Below are positions 20,141 to 28,316 of a DNA stretch of 64,000 bases, one piece after another (positions within the stretch are counted from its first letter, which is position 1; each line of letters starts with the position of its first letter). This DNA comes from Gammaproteobacteria bacterium (GTDB lineage Bacteria > Pseudomonadota > Gammaproteobacteria > Pseudomonadales > JADFDG01). The notes beneath the pieces are model-generated. The model made no database searches. It was not told the DNA's origin and saw nothing but the letters and a program-made list of their open reading frames with translations. The stretch is from positions 62,001 to 126,000 of the forward strand of contig JADFDG010000010.1 of NCBI GenBank assembly GCA_018262975.1, given 5' to 3'. The position numbers and the translations under genes were made by a program.

Positions 20141-20851
20141 ATGCCATTGCAGCTGGTCTGCTTCGACCTCGACAACACGCTCTGGCCGGTCGATGCCGTC
20201 ATTGCCCGCGCGGAAGCGCTGACCTGGCAGTGGCTGGCGCAGCGGGCGCCGGCGCTGGCTGCACAGCGGGACGTGGAGGCCCTGCGCCGGCAGCGCCTGG
20301 CCCTGCTGCAGGCACAGCCGTCGTACGTGCATAACCTCACCGCCCTGCGCCGCGACGCCATGGCGCAAGCCCTGCTGGAGAGCGGTTACACCGGACGCGA
20401 GGCCCGTGCACTGGCCGACGACGCCATGGCGGCGTTCCTCGGCCATCGCAACCGCGTGGAATTCTTCCCCGGTGCGCTGGAGTTGCTCGAAGCGCTGGCT
20501 GGCCGCTACCGGCTGGCGGCGCTGAGCAACGGCAATGCCGATCTCGCGCGTATCGGCGTGGACCACCTGTTCGACGTGGTGCTGTCGGCGGAAAAGGTCG
20601 GGCGTGCCAAGCCCGACCCGGCCATGTTTGCCCGCGCGCTGCGCGACACCGGCGTCGCGCCGACGGCCGCGGTGCATGTCGGCGACCACCCCGAGCAGGA
20701 CGTGCTGGCAGCGCGCGGCCACGGGCTGGCCGCCGTGTGGGCCAACCCCTTGCGCCTGCCGCGGCCGGCCGGCCTGCCCGACGACGTGCCCGGCTTCGAG
20801 GATTTCCACGTACTGGAAAACCTCCTCGCCGACCTCGATATATCCTTGTAA
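20141..20851 (+). CDS. yigB: HAD-family phosphatase, YigB-like
   Basis: This 236-residue haloacid-dehalogenase-superfamily hydrolase has nucleophile motif C-F-D-L-D-N-T-L-W-P (Asp 8 and Asp 10), motif II L-S-N-G-N, the Lys of motif III in G-R-A-K-P-D-P, and motif IV H-V-G-D-H-P-E-Q-D. YigB dephosphorylates FMN and the riboflavin intermediate 5-amino-6-(phosphoribitylamino)uracil. In E. coli yigB follows xerC; here a lipid-binding block has been inserted between them. GGGAG precedes the ATG at 20141. The TAA stop lies inside the first base positions of a REP arm. Confidence 0.88.
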   Translation: MPLQLVCFDLDNTLWPVDAVIARAEALTWQWLAQRAPALAAQRDVEALRRQRLALLQAQPSYVHNLTALRRDAMAQALLESGYTGREARALADDAMAAFLGHRNRVEFFPGALELLEALAGRYRLAALSNGNADLARIGVDHLFDVVLSAEKVGRAKPDPAMFARALRDTGVAPTAAVHVGDHPEQDVLAARGHGLAAVWANPLRLPRPAGLPDDVPGFEDFHVLENLLADLDISL

Positions 20852-20904
20852 GGAGGGGCCATACCCCCGACGCGCTCTTCGTAGCGAGGGGGCCATGCCC
20901 CCGA
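20848..20904 (+). repeat. Two REP arms in direct orientation
   Basis: An imperfect arm at 20848-20870 (GTAAGGAGGGGCCATACCCC then CGA) contains the yigB stop. A canonical arm follows at 20881-20904. Both point the same way, unlike the inverted pairs elsewhere. Confidence 0.78.
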
Positions 20905-20921
20905 CCACCCCCGGGGAACCC

Positions 20922-21260
20922 ATGAGCCAGCCCATCGAAATCCAGATCAGCCTGCACCTGGCCAACGTCGAGCGTGGCATGCGCGCACTGGACCTGTGGG
21001 AAGCCGTCGCGCCGGCGCCGGAGCGGCTCGCCAGCGAGGTGCCGTTCTGCCACGACACCCTGGAGTTCCGGCAGTGGCTGCAGTGGATCTTCATCCCGCG
21101 CTTCCGCGCCCTGCTGGAAGGCGGCCACGCGCTGCCTGCCCAGTGCGGCGTCGCGCCCATCGCCGAGATCGCCTTCGCCGACATGGACGCCGACACCGGC
21201 GAGCTGCTCGAACAGCTGCGCGCCATCGACCGGCTCGTTACCGGCCGCCGCACGGGATGA
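20922..21260 (+). CDS. yqcC: YqcC family protein (DUF446)
   Basis: This is a 112-residue small cytoplasmic protein. It closely follows the YqcC pattern: an amphipathic first helix, P-F-C-H-D-T-L-E-F-R-Q-W-L-Q-W-I-F-I-P-R-F, then L-P-A-Q-C-G-V-A-P-I-A-E-I-A-F. The family function is unknown; in E. coli yqcC lies beside the pseudouridine synthase gene truC, which is not present here. The start at 20922 follows a REP arm directly, with GGGGAACC as a weak ribosome site. The stop overlaps the next gene (ATGA). Confidence 0.87.
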   Translation: MSQPIEIQISLHLANVERGMRALDLWEAVAPAPERLASEVPFCHDTLEFRQWLQWIFIPRFRALLEGGHALPAQCGVAPIAEIAFADMDADTGELLEQLRAIDRLVTGRRTG

Positions 21261-21946
21261 ACGCGCGACTGTGGCCGTTGCCGCTGGCCACCGCGGTGCT
21301 GGCGCTGCTGGCCATCCATGTCAGCTACCTGGTGGCCGCCGCGCATGGCCACGTGCCCTGGTGTCTGCCGCACATCGACAGCTGCACCTCGATCAGTGCC
21401 ACCGGGCGCCAGTTGCCGGAAAAATTGCTGTTCAAGCCGGCGATGACGCTCGCCGCGCTGGGTCTGCTCGCCACCTTCTGGCTGGCCGCCGGCTGGCTGG
21501 CCCTGCTGGGCGATCCGTCGCCGCGCACGCAGCGCTGGTTGCGCGTGCTGGCGGTGGCCGGTGCGCTGAGCTCGATCACCTACCTGGCGGCCCTGGGCGA
21601 GGGTGGTGACTCCGCGCGCCTGCTGCGCCGCACGGGGGCCACGCTGGGCTTCGCGTTCAACTTCCTGTGCGAGTTGCTGGTGCTCTACCGGGTAGCGGCG
21701 CTGCGGCGGGCCCATCCCGCCGTGATAACGCCCGGCATCTACCGGGCGCTGGCCGCCGCCATGGCGGCGTGGATCGGCCTGGGCCTGCTCAGCGTGGGGC
21801 TGGCGGCTTTCCACGCCGGCTACAACCGCATCGATGACGCCTTCGAATGGACCTTCGCGCTGATCCTCAATGCGTTCCTGGTGCCCCTGGCGCTGGCCTG
21901 GCGCCGCAGTGACTTCCGGCTTGGCGCCACGGTTGGCCCGAAATAA
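21257..21946 (+). CDS. Multi-pass membrane protein, unknown function
   Basis: This 229-residue integral membrane protein has about six hydrophobic helices (near 7-25, 58-80, 93-110, 128-146, 165-187 and 198-215). A Cys-containing loop follows the first helix (H-V-P-W-C-L-P-H-I-D-S-C), so it may be disulfide-bonded on the outer face. The architecture resembles the Frag1/DRAM/Sfk1 group, but I see no diagnostic motif and do not claim it. It is translationally coupled to yqcC through an ATGA overlap. The C-terminal L-A-W-R-R-S-D-F is basic and likely cytoplasmic. Confidence 0.75.
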   Translation: MNARLWPLPLATAVLALLAIHVSYLVAAAHGHVPWCLPHIDSCTSISATGRQLPEKLLFKPAMTLAALGLLATFWLAAGWLALLGDPSPRTQRWLRVLAVAGALSSITYLAALGEGGDSARLLRRTGATLGFAFNFLCELLVLYRVAALRRAHPAVITPGIYRALAAAMAAWIGLGLLSVGLAAFHAGYNRIDDAFEWTFALILNAFLVPLALAWRRSDFRLGATVGPK

Positions 21947-22030
21947 CAAGCAAGTGGCAGGAACGGCCCTGCACGGCCAGCCGTCCCGCCGTCATAGTTG
22001 GGCCCCACCCGTTTTGCCCGAGGGCCGCCG

Positions 22031-23065
22031 ATGCGCACCCGTATCGTCAAGTCGCAGGATGTCGAGCTGTACGTTGTCGAGGACGGCAACCCGAAGAAGC
22101 CGGCCATCCTGTTCCTGCATGGCTTTCCCGACTGCCACAAGGTCTGGGAATACCAGTTGCGCGATCTGGCGCGCGATTTCCACGTCATCGCCTTCGACCT
22201 GCGCGGGTGCGGCCACAGTTCGCCGAGTGCGCGCCGCGACGCCTACCGCATCGAGCAGGTCCTGCCGGACATCCTCGCGGTGATCGACGCCACCGTCGGC
22301 CGCGACGGCAAGGTGCACCTGGTCGGCCACGACTGGGGCTCGGTACTCGGCTGGAGTTTCGTGGCCGATGCGCGCTACGCGCAGCGCGTGCTCAGCTGGA
22401 CCAGCATGTCAGGTCCGCACGTGGGGCTGATGTGGCAGTGGCTGTACCGCAAGACCCGCGACGGCCTGCTGCGCCGCGACCGCGACGCGCTCAAGTCCGC
22501 CTTCGAGCAGTTCGCGCACAGCTGGTACATCTTCGCGCTGAACATTCCCGGCGCCGGCCGCGCGCTGTTCCGTTTTGCCGGCGTGGAAGTCTGGCGTCGC
22601 GGGTTGATGAGCGGCGGCGTCACCGCCGATGACCCGTACCTCGACGTGGGCCAGGACGAAGTGCTGCGCATCGTGCTCGGGCCGATCGGCCTGTACCAGC
22701 AGAACGCCTTCCGCCCGCCGGCGGTGCCGGCGCCGCATTCCATCCGCCTGCCGGTGCAGCTTGTCGTGCCGGTGCATGACAACTTCATCCGCCCGCAGCT
22801 GTTCGAGTACATCGACGAAACCTGCGCCGACGTGACCCGCGTGACCCTCGACGCCAACCACTGGGCGCAGCGCACGCATGCCGATGAATTCACCGGGCTG
22901 GTGCGCGGCTTCATCGCGCGCCTCGGCGGCAGCAAGCTGGCGGTGAAGCCGTCCGCCGGCCGCACCCTGGCGAAGAAGCGCCCGGCCACCGTCAAGGTGG
23001 CTGTTGCCCGCGCGCCGGCGACCAAGGCCACCCGCAAACCTGCCTCCCGGAAGAAAAAATCATGA
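22031..23065 (+). CDS. Alpha/beta hydrolase, epoxide-hydrolase-like, with Lys/Ala-rich tail
   Basis: This 344-residue alpha/beta-fold enzyme has an oxyanion motif H-G-F-P-D, nucleophile motif G-H-D-W-G-S with Asp (101), and a final His in D-A-N-H-W-A-Q. An Asp nucleophile in this setting is typical of epoxide hydrolases and haloalkane dehalogenases. A cap domain lies about 125-245. From about residue 300 the chain turns into a Lys/Ala/Pro/Thr-rich basic tail (KKRPATVKVAVARAPATKA...) unrelated to the fold. The ATG at 22031 is preferred over the upstream 21998 start. It overlaps the SDR gene (ATGA). Confidence 0.87.
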   Translation: MRTRIVKSQDVELYVVEDGNPKKPAILFLHGFPDCHKVWEYQLRDLARDFHVIAFDLRGCGHSSPSARRDAYRIEQVLPDILAVIDATVGRDGKVHLVGHDWGSVLGWSFVADARYAQRVLSWTSMSGPHVGLMWQWLYRKTRDGLLRRDRDALKSAFEQFAHSWYIFALNIPGAGRALFRFAGVEVWRRGLMSGGVTADDPYLDVGQDEVLRIVLGPIGLYQQNAFRPPAVPAPHSIRLPVQLVVPVHDNFIRPQLFEYIDETCADVTRVTLDANHWAQRTHADEFTGLVRGFIARLGGSKLAVKPSAGRTLAKKRPATVKVAVARAPATKATRKPASRKKKS

Positions 23066-23883
23066 AGGATTTCAGCGGCAAGCTGGTGTTCATCACCGGT
23101 GCGGGCTCCGGCATCGGCCGCGAGACGGCGCTGGCGTTCGCGAAGGCTGGCGCGCGGGTGGTCGTTGCGGACCTGCGCGAAGAAGGCGCCGCGGAGACCT
23201 GCCGGCAGATTGCCTCCGCCGGTGGTCGCGCGGCGCATTACACCGTGGATGTCACCGACGCGGCGGCAATGGCCGCGCTGGCGTCACGCGTCGAACGGGA
23301 GCACGGCGTGGTCGACGTGCTGGTGAACAATGCCGGCATCGGTGCCGCCGGCCGCTTCCTCGACACCACGCTGGAGACCTGGCGCAAGGTGATGGACATC
23401 AACCTGATGGGCGTGGTGCACGGTTGCCACGCGTTCCTGCCGGCGATGGTCGCGCGCGGGCAGGGTGGCCACGTAGTGAACCTCGCGTCGCTGGCCGCCT
23501 ACGTGGCGGCCGCCGACATGCCAGTGTACGCCGCCAGCAAGTACGCGGTGCTGGGCTTCTCCGAGTCGTTGCGCGCCGACATGGCGCGCCACCGCATCGG
23601 CGTCACCGCCATCTGCCCGGGTGTGATCAACACCAACATCATCAAGGGCACGATCATGGAAGGCGACATGGGCAAGGCCGGCGTGCGCGACAAGGTCGAT
23701 GCGTTCTACGAGAAGCGCAATTACACGCCCGCGCAGGTGGCCGCGGCGATCGTCGATGCCGTGCGTCGCAACCAGGGCGTGCGCCCGGTGTCGCCGGAAA
23801 GCTGGGCGATGTACTACCTGAAGCGGCTGTCGCCGGCTCTGGTCACGAAACTGGCCGGCAGCGAGGCGCCGTTCCTGAAGTGA
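23062..23883 (+). CDS. Short-chain dehydrogenase/reductase
   Basis: This 273-residue classical SDR has the Rossmann motif T-G-A-G-S-G-I-G (about 11-18), N-N-A-G (about 90), and catalytic Ser plus Y-x-x-x-K in Y-A-A-S-K-Y-A (Tyr 156, Lys 160). An Asp after the second strand (V-A-D-L-R) favours NAD over NADP. Substrate is unknown. It is translationally coupled to the epoxide-hydrolase-like gene, so the two may act in sequence on a lipophilic alcohol or epoxide; this pairing and the PF10118 gene after it recur in actinobacteria and gammaproteobacteria that handle fatty acids or steroids, from general knowledge. Confidence 0.92.
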   Translation: MKDFSGKLVFITGAGSGIGRETALAFAKAGARVVVADLREEGAAETCRQIASAGGRAAHYTVDVTDAAAMAALASRVEREHGVVDVLVNNAGIGAAGRFLDTTLETWRKVMDINLMGVVHGCHAFLPAMVARGQGGHVVNLASLAAYVAAADMPVYAASKYAVLGFSESLRADMARHRIGVTAICPGVINTNIIKGTIMEGDMGKAGVRDKVDAFYEKRNYTPAQVAAAIVDAVRRNQGVRPVSPESWAMYYLKRLSPALVTKLAGSEAPFLK

Positions 23884-23887
23884 TCGG

Positions 23888-23944
23888 TCGGGGCGTGGCC
23901 CCTCGCTACGAACATCGCAGTCGGGGGCATTGCCCCCTCGCTAC
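23888..23944 (-). repeat. Two REP arms in direct orientation
   Basis: Right-type arms lie at 23888-23909 (shortened stem, TCGGGGCGTGGCCCCTCGCT then AC) and 23921-23944 (TCGGGGGCATTGCCCCCTCG then CTAC). They fill most of the gap between the SDR and PF10118 genes. Confidence 0.78.
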
Positions 23945-23957
23945 AGGGGATTCTTGC

Positions 23958-24905
23958 ATGCGTCTGCCATTCTTTCGCCGTGAATCGCGCGCGCCGCGCG
24001 CTGCCTCGCGCACGCCGGCCGGCGTGAACCTCAAGCCGCGCCGCATGGGCTTTACCCTGGCCGCCGGCTACACCCGGGACTGGGCGCATGGCGACCCGGT
24101 GAAGACCTCGTTCCTCAACGCGGTGTCGTGCATCCTGCCGATGGGCGAGGACTTCTTCCTGCAGGCGATGCGCGCCGTGCGCGAGCAGATCCGTGATCCG
24201 CAGCTGGCGAAGGATGCGCGCGCGTTCTGCGGCCAGGAAGGCCACCACGCCTTCGAGCACCGCAAGTTCAACGCGCTGCTCGCCGCCAGTGGCTACCCGC
24301 GCCTGGCGGATATCGACCGCGTGCAGGACCGCATCAACGACTGGATCCTGCGCCACACCGGCGCCATCGACCACGTCGCCTTCACCGCCGGCGCCGAGCA
24401 CATGACGTCCATCATGTCGCACGCGTTCCTCTCCGACCCGCTGCGCTGGGTGGACGCGCGCAGCGAGATCGGCGCGATGCTGTTCTGGCACACGGTGGAG
24501 GAAATCGAGCACAAGTCGGTGTGCATCGACGTGTTGCAGCACCTCGACGACAGCTACGCGCGGCGCATGGCCGGCTTCGCGCTGCTCACCGGCATCCTCG
24601 CCGGCAGCGTGCTGGTGCGCCAGGCGTACATGCTGGCCGCGGACGGCCACCTGTCCCGCCCGTCCACCTGGCTGCAACTGGCGCGCTTCTACCTGGGCCG
24701 CCACGCGGACGGCAGGCCGGGCGTGCTGCCCCTGCTGTTCGCCGACTACCTGCAGTACCTGCGACCGGACTTCCACCCCTGGGAGGAAGACGATCGCTAC
24801 CTGGTCGCGAAATGGGTGCAGGCGTTCGATGCCGGGCGCCCGATGCTCGACATCGACCTGCGCGATTATCTGGGCGATGCCCGCCCGGCGGCACAGGCCG
24901 CCTGA
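23958..24905 (+). CDS. PF10118-type putative metal-dependent hydrolase
   Basis: This 315-residue protein matches the pattern of the PF10118 family, annotated as predicted metal-dependent hydrolases and probably ferritin-like in fold. Likely metal ligands are in C-G-Q-E-G-H-H-A-F-E-H-R-K-F-N (about 92-106), a central G-A-E-H and H-T-V-E-E-I-E-H-K-S-V-C (about 175-186). The biological substrate is unknown. A strongly basic N-terminal segment precedes the family start N-L-K-P-R-R-M-G-F. It follows the hydrolase/SDR pair across a short REP-filled gap and probably belongs to the same metabolic group. Confidence 0.85.
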   Translation: MRLPFFRRESRAPRAASRTPAGVNLKPRRMGFTLAAGYTRDWAHGDPVKTSFLNAVSCILPMGEDFFLQAMRAVREQIRDPQLAKDARAFCGQEGHHAFEHRKFNALLAASGYPRLADIDRVQDRINDWILRHTGAIDHVAFTAGAEHMTSIMSHAFLSDPLRWVDARSEIGAMLFWHTVEEIEHKSVCIDVLQHLDDSYARRMAGFALLTGILAGSVLVRQAYMLAADGHLSRPSTWLQLARFYLGRHADGRPGVLPLLFADYLQYLRPDFHPWEEDDRYLVAKWVQAFDAGRPMLDIDLRDYLGDARPAAQAA

Positions 24906-24946
24906 CAAAGGGCGACGCCCGCGGCCCGGCCCCGGCCGGGCACCGC

Positions 24947-24952
24947 TATAAT
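24947..24952 (+). promoter_or_regulatory. Perfect -10 hexamer just before the lectin/DUF11 start codon
   Basis: TATAAT lies seven bases before the ATG at 24960. Transcription from it would begin at or next to that ATG, implying a leaderless or near-leaderless message, or a true start further downstream (GTG at 25014). No good -35 is visible. Confidence 0.5.
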
Positions 24953-24959
24953 CCGGGCC

Positions 24960-27536
24960 ATGTGGCAGGCCCGAATCCCCGCAGGACGATCCGGTCGCGA
25001 CCGTCGGCATGGCGTGGCGCGCGCCTGCGCATTGCTGTTGCTGGCGCTGCTGGCCGTTGGTGCGCGTGCCGCCACCATCACCGAGTCATTCATGAACAGC
25101 ACGGCACCCGGCTGGGTGTTCGGCGGCAGTACCGTGCTGACCTCCGGGGGTGCCGACCCCGCCGGCAATGGCTGGTTGCGGCTGACCCCGGCCACGGGCA
25201 ACCAGGCAGGCTTTGCCTACTACAACACCGCCTACGCCACCGCCAACGGCTTCGTCATCGAGTTCGAGTACGGCAGTTGGGGCGGCACCAGCGCGGACGG
25301 CTTCGTGGTGTACCTGTTCGATGGCGCCACGCCGACCTTCAACACCGGCGACTTCGGCGGTTCGCTGGGTTACGCCAACGGCTGCTCGCCCACGCCCGGC
25401 CTGTCGCGCGCCTACATCGGCATCGCCTTCGACGAATACGGCAACTTCTCCAACCCCGCCGACCGCTGCAAGAACGGCGGTCCCGGCCAGCGCGCCAACT
25501 CGGTGACCATCCGTGGCGAGGGCAATGGCGTCGACAACGGCACCAACTACCCTTACCTGACGCACAACCAGTTGCCCACGGCCACCAACCGCATCGACTG
25601 CCCGTCCAGCCTGTGCGGCACAGCGCGTCCCGCGCCGGCCAGTTATTACCGCCAGGTGCGCATCACCATGTACCCCAGCGGCGGCACCTACAGCGTGCAG
25701 GTGGAGATGCGCTTTGCGCAGGGTGACTCCTACGAGACGGTGATCAGCACCTACACCCTCCCCACGCCGATCTACCCGACGCTGAAGATCGGTTTCGCGG
25801 CGTCGACCGGCGGCTCCACCAACAACCACGAAATCCGCAACCTGGCGATCGACGTGTTCGACAAGCTGGCCGACAAGGTGGCCACCGGCGGTTTCACCGG
25901 GCCGCTGTACGCCGGCGGCGCCGCGCAGTACCAGGTGAACGTCACCAACAACGGTCCGGACACCGAGACCGGCCCGCTCACGGTCACTTCCACGTTGCCG
26001 TCGTCGCTCACATACACGGGCTATACCGGCAGCGGCTGGACCTGCTCGAATGTTGGCCAACTGGTTACCTGTACGCGCAGCGGCACCCTCGCAGCGGGCT
26101 CGTCGGCATCGACGCTGACCCTCAACGTGCTGGTGTCCGCGGCTGCGGGTGGCTCGTCGATTACCGCCAATGCCACGGCATCCGGGACGGTGTTCGACAA
26201 CGTCGCCAGCAACAACACGGTCAGCTCGACGCGCTACGTGTACGGGGGCAGCGGTTCCGGGGTGAAATCGCTGTACATGTATTTCAGCGGTGCCGGCGGC
26301 GGCAACGCCAACACCTTGCGGCGCGTGGTGCCAACGGTAAACGCCGACTCCGCGGTGCTGGCCGAACTCGCCAGCGCGCCGGACCTGTTGCTGACGCCGG
26401 CGTTCGTGCGTCCTTTCACGATCTCTGCGGGCACCGTGCAGGTTCCGATCTGCCTCGCCAAGCCCTCGGGAAGCGCCTCGCAGGACCGCAACGTCACGGT
26501 GCTATTGGCCACCAGCGGCACGACCACGACCACCATCGGCAGTGTCACCGTCAACAACGTGCTGGCCGCCAGTACCGGCGGCAACAATTTCAGTTGGCGT
26601 ACCGTGGTTTTCAACATCCCGGTGTCATCGGCGATCAACCTGGCTGCCGGTAGCCGCATCTACGCGCGGATCACCAATGCCAGTTCGGGTTCCGGTGTGC
26701 GGTCACTGCAGTTGCGTTCCTTCGGAGGCACCTGCGGCACCGGCTACTCGCGGGTGGACATCGCCAGCAACACCGTCATCAACGTTGACAGCGTGGCGGT
26801 GCACGGTGCCGCGTACCCGGCCAACGCGCCGGTGACCACCACCATCGACAACGGTGGCAATCTCTACCTGCGCAGCGTGATCAGCGACCCGTTCGGCAGT
26901 TTCGACATCACCGGTGCGGACTTCGACCTGTTCGCTGCCGCCAACACCCAGGTGGGCAGCACGGCGGCCATGACGCTGGTGAACGACAACGTTGCCGCGG
27001 GTGAACGTACCTACCAATACGCGTTCACCAAGCCCTCCTGGGCCGGCAGCGTGTACACGCTGCGCGTGACCGGTCGCGAAGGCACCGAGGGTGTCGTGAC
27101 GCACAGCAACGCCACGGCGCTGGCGGTCACTCCGCTACCGCCGATGCTGTCGGTCACCAAGGTGGCCAGCGCCGCCTCGGCGGCACCGGGCAGCGATGTC
27201 GGCTACACGATGAGCGTGGCGAACATGGGCACGGGCCCGGCAACCAGCGTGCTGGTGCTCGACGACATCGACCGGTTCACCATGCTGCGCGTGGATACCT
27301 ACGGCGTGTTGACGCCCTTCCAGTTCGTGGAGGGCTCTCCGGCCTCGACGCTGGCGCTGGGCGTGCCGGAATACTCCAGTGACGACGGTGTTACCTGGGC
27401 CTACGTGCCGGTGTCCGGCGGTGGCGGGGCGCCTGCCGGCTACGACGCCAACGTCACGCAGGTGCGCGTGCAGATGCTCGGCACCCTGCCGGTCGGTGGC
27501 ACCTTCTCGCTGAACTACGCGGTGAAGGTGCGCTGA
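24960..27536 (+). CDS. Secreted lectin-like / DUF11 repeat protein
   Basis: This large (858-residue) exported protein has a long basic N-terminus leading to a hydrophobic signal sequence (A-L-L-L-L-A-L-L-A-V-G-A-R-A, about 24-37). Residues about 40-300 look like an L-type lectin (concanavalin-like) domain: F-V-I-E-F-E-Y, A-D-G-F-V-V-Y-L-F-D, I-G-I-A-F-D-E-Y-G-N-F. Two DUF11 beta-sandwich modules follow, one about 305-425 (Y-Q-V-N-V-T-N-N-G-P-D-T) and one at the C-terminus about 725-858. The middle is a Ser/Thr/Gly-rich beta region. Few Cys and no anchor or autotransporter domain are seen. A role in adhesion or matrix is inferred. Confidence 0.8.
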   Translation: MWQARIPAGRSGRDRRHGVARACALLLLALLAVGARAATITESFMNSTAPGWVFGGSTVLTSGGADPAGNGWLRLTPATGNQAGFAYYNTAYATANGFVIEFEYGSWGGTSADGFVVYLFDGATPTFNTGDFGGSLGYANGCSPTPGLSRAYIGIAFDEYGNFSNPADRCKNGGPGQRANSVTIRGEGNGVDNGTNYPYLTHNQLPTATNRIDCPSSLCGTARPAPASYYRQVRITMYPSGGTYSVQVEMRFAQGDSYETVISTYTLPTPIYPTLKIGFAASTGGSTNNHEIRNLAIDVFDKLADKVATGGFTGPLYAGGAAQYQVNVTNNGPDTETGPLTVTSTLPSSLTYTGYTGSGWTCSNVGQLVTCTRSGTLAAGSSASTLTLNVLVSAAAGGSSITANATASGTVFDNVASNNTVSSTRYVYGGSGSGVKSLYMYFSGAGGGNANTLRRVVPTVNADSAVLAELASAPDLLLTPAFVRPFTISAGTVQVPICLAKPSGSASQDRNVTVLLATSGTTTTTIGSVTVNNVLAASTGGNNFSWRTVVFNIPVSSAINLAAGSRIYARITNASSGSGVRSLQLRSFGGTCGTGYSRVDIASNTVINVDSVAVHGAAYPANAPVTTTIDNGGNLYLRSVISDPFGSFDITGADFDLFAAANTQVGSTAAMTLVNDNVAAGERTYQYAFTKPSWAGSVYTLRVTGREGTEGVVTHSNATALAVTPLPPMLSVTKVASAASAAPGSDVGYTMSVANMGTGPATSVLVLDDIDRFTMLRVDTYGVLTPFQFVEGSPASTLALGVPEYSSDDGVTWAYVPVSGGGGAPAGYDANVTQVRVQMLGTLPVGGTFSLNYAVKVR

Positions 27537-27543
27537 CGAGCGT

Positions 27544-28269
27544 TCAGAACGGCGGCGCCGGCAACTCGTTGAAGGCCCGCCGCAACCCTTCCGACCAGGC
27601 CGTGCGCAGCGAGCGGAAGTAGGCATCGTTCTCGTCGATGCGATACTGCTCCGGCGCGAAGCTGTCGTAGCGGTAGATGGTCAGGTCCAGCGGCAGGCCC
27701 ACCGACAGGTTGGACTTCATGGTGCTGTCCACCGAGATCAGCGCGCATTGCGCCGCGTAGGCCAGCGTGGTGTCGTGGCGAAGCACGCGGTCGATGATGG
27801 GGCGGCCGTACTTGCTCTCGCCGATCTGGAAAAACGGGGTTTCTTCCGTTGACTCGATGAAGTTGCCCTGCGGGTAGACGTTGAACAGTCGCGGCGGCTC
27901 GCCGGCGATCTGCCCGCCGACGATCATCGAGCAGCCGAAGTCCACGCCCTGTGCCTGCGGGCCGCTGTCGCGCGCCACCACTTCGCGGATGGTGCGGCCC
28001 ACGAGCTCTGCCACCTCGAACATGTTGGCGGCGTTCATCACGTGTTCGCCGTCGTGCTGGCTGCGCGCCCGCAGCAGGCTGACCACGCTCTGCGTGGTTG
28101 CCAGGTTGCCGGCGGACATCATCACGATCACGCGCTTGCTGCCGCTGTCATCGCTGCGGAACAGGTGCGTCTTGCGGAAGGTCGCGATGTGGTCCACGCC
28201 GGCGTTGGTGCGCGAGTCCGAAACGCACACCAGGCCGTCGCGCAGGTTCATCGCCACGCAGTAGGTCAT
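27544..28269 (-). CDS. Anbu-type proteasome homologue (putative N-terminal Thr protease)
   Basis: This 241-residue member of the bacterial Anbu ('ancestral beta subunit') branch is related to HslV and 20S proteasome beta subunits. The N-terminus M-T-Y-C-V-A-M exposes a Thr after Met removal, the expected catalytic residue; S-D-S-R-T-N-A-G-V-D and F-R-K-T (Lys about 34) complete the active-site pattern. It is the last gene of a minus-strand cluster with transglutaminase, alpha-E and ATP-grasp genes, the neighbourhood described for Anbu by comparative genomics. Protease activity of the family has been hard to show; substrate unknown. It may self-assemble into a ring or open helix. Confidence 0.9.
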   Translation of the reverse strand: MTYCVAMNLRDGLVCVSDSRTNAGVDHIATFRKTHLFRSDDSGSKRVIVMMSAGNLATTQSVVSLLRARSQHDGEHVMNAANMFEVAELVGRTIREVVARDSGPQAQGVDFGCSMIVGGQIAGEPPRLFNVYPQGNFIESTEETPFFQIGESKYGRPIIDRVLRHDTTLAYAAQCALISVDSTMKSNLSVGLPLDLTIYRYDSFAPEQYRIDENDAYFRSLRTAWSEGLRRAFNELPAPPF

Positions 28270-28316
28270 GTCGTCGGTCGTCCTGGTCAGGGAAGGCGGT
28301 TATTGTAGCCCGCTGC

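Noticed and set aside
20057-21949. Upstream extension of the double-SRPBCC frame
   Set aside because: It runs antisense to yigB, yqcC and the membrane protein; the real start is the ATG at 20056.
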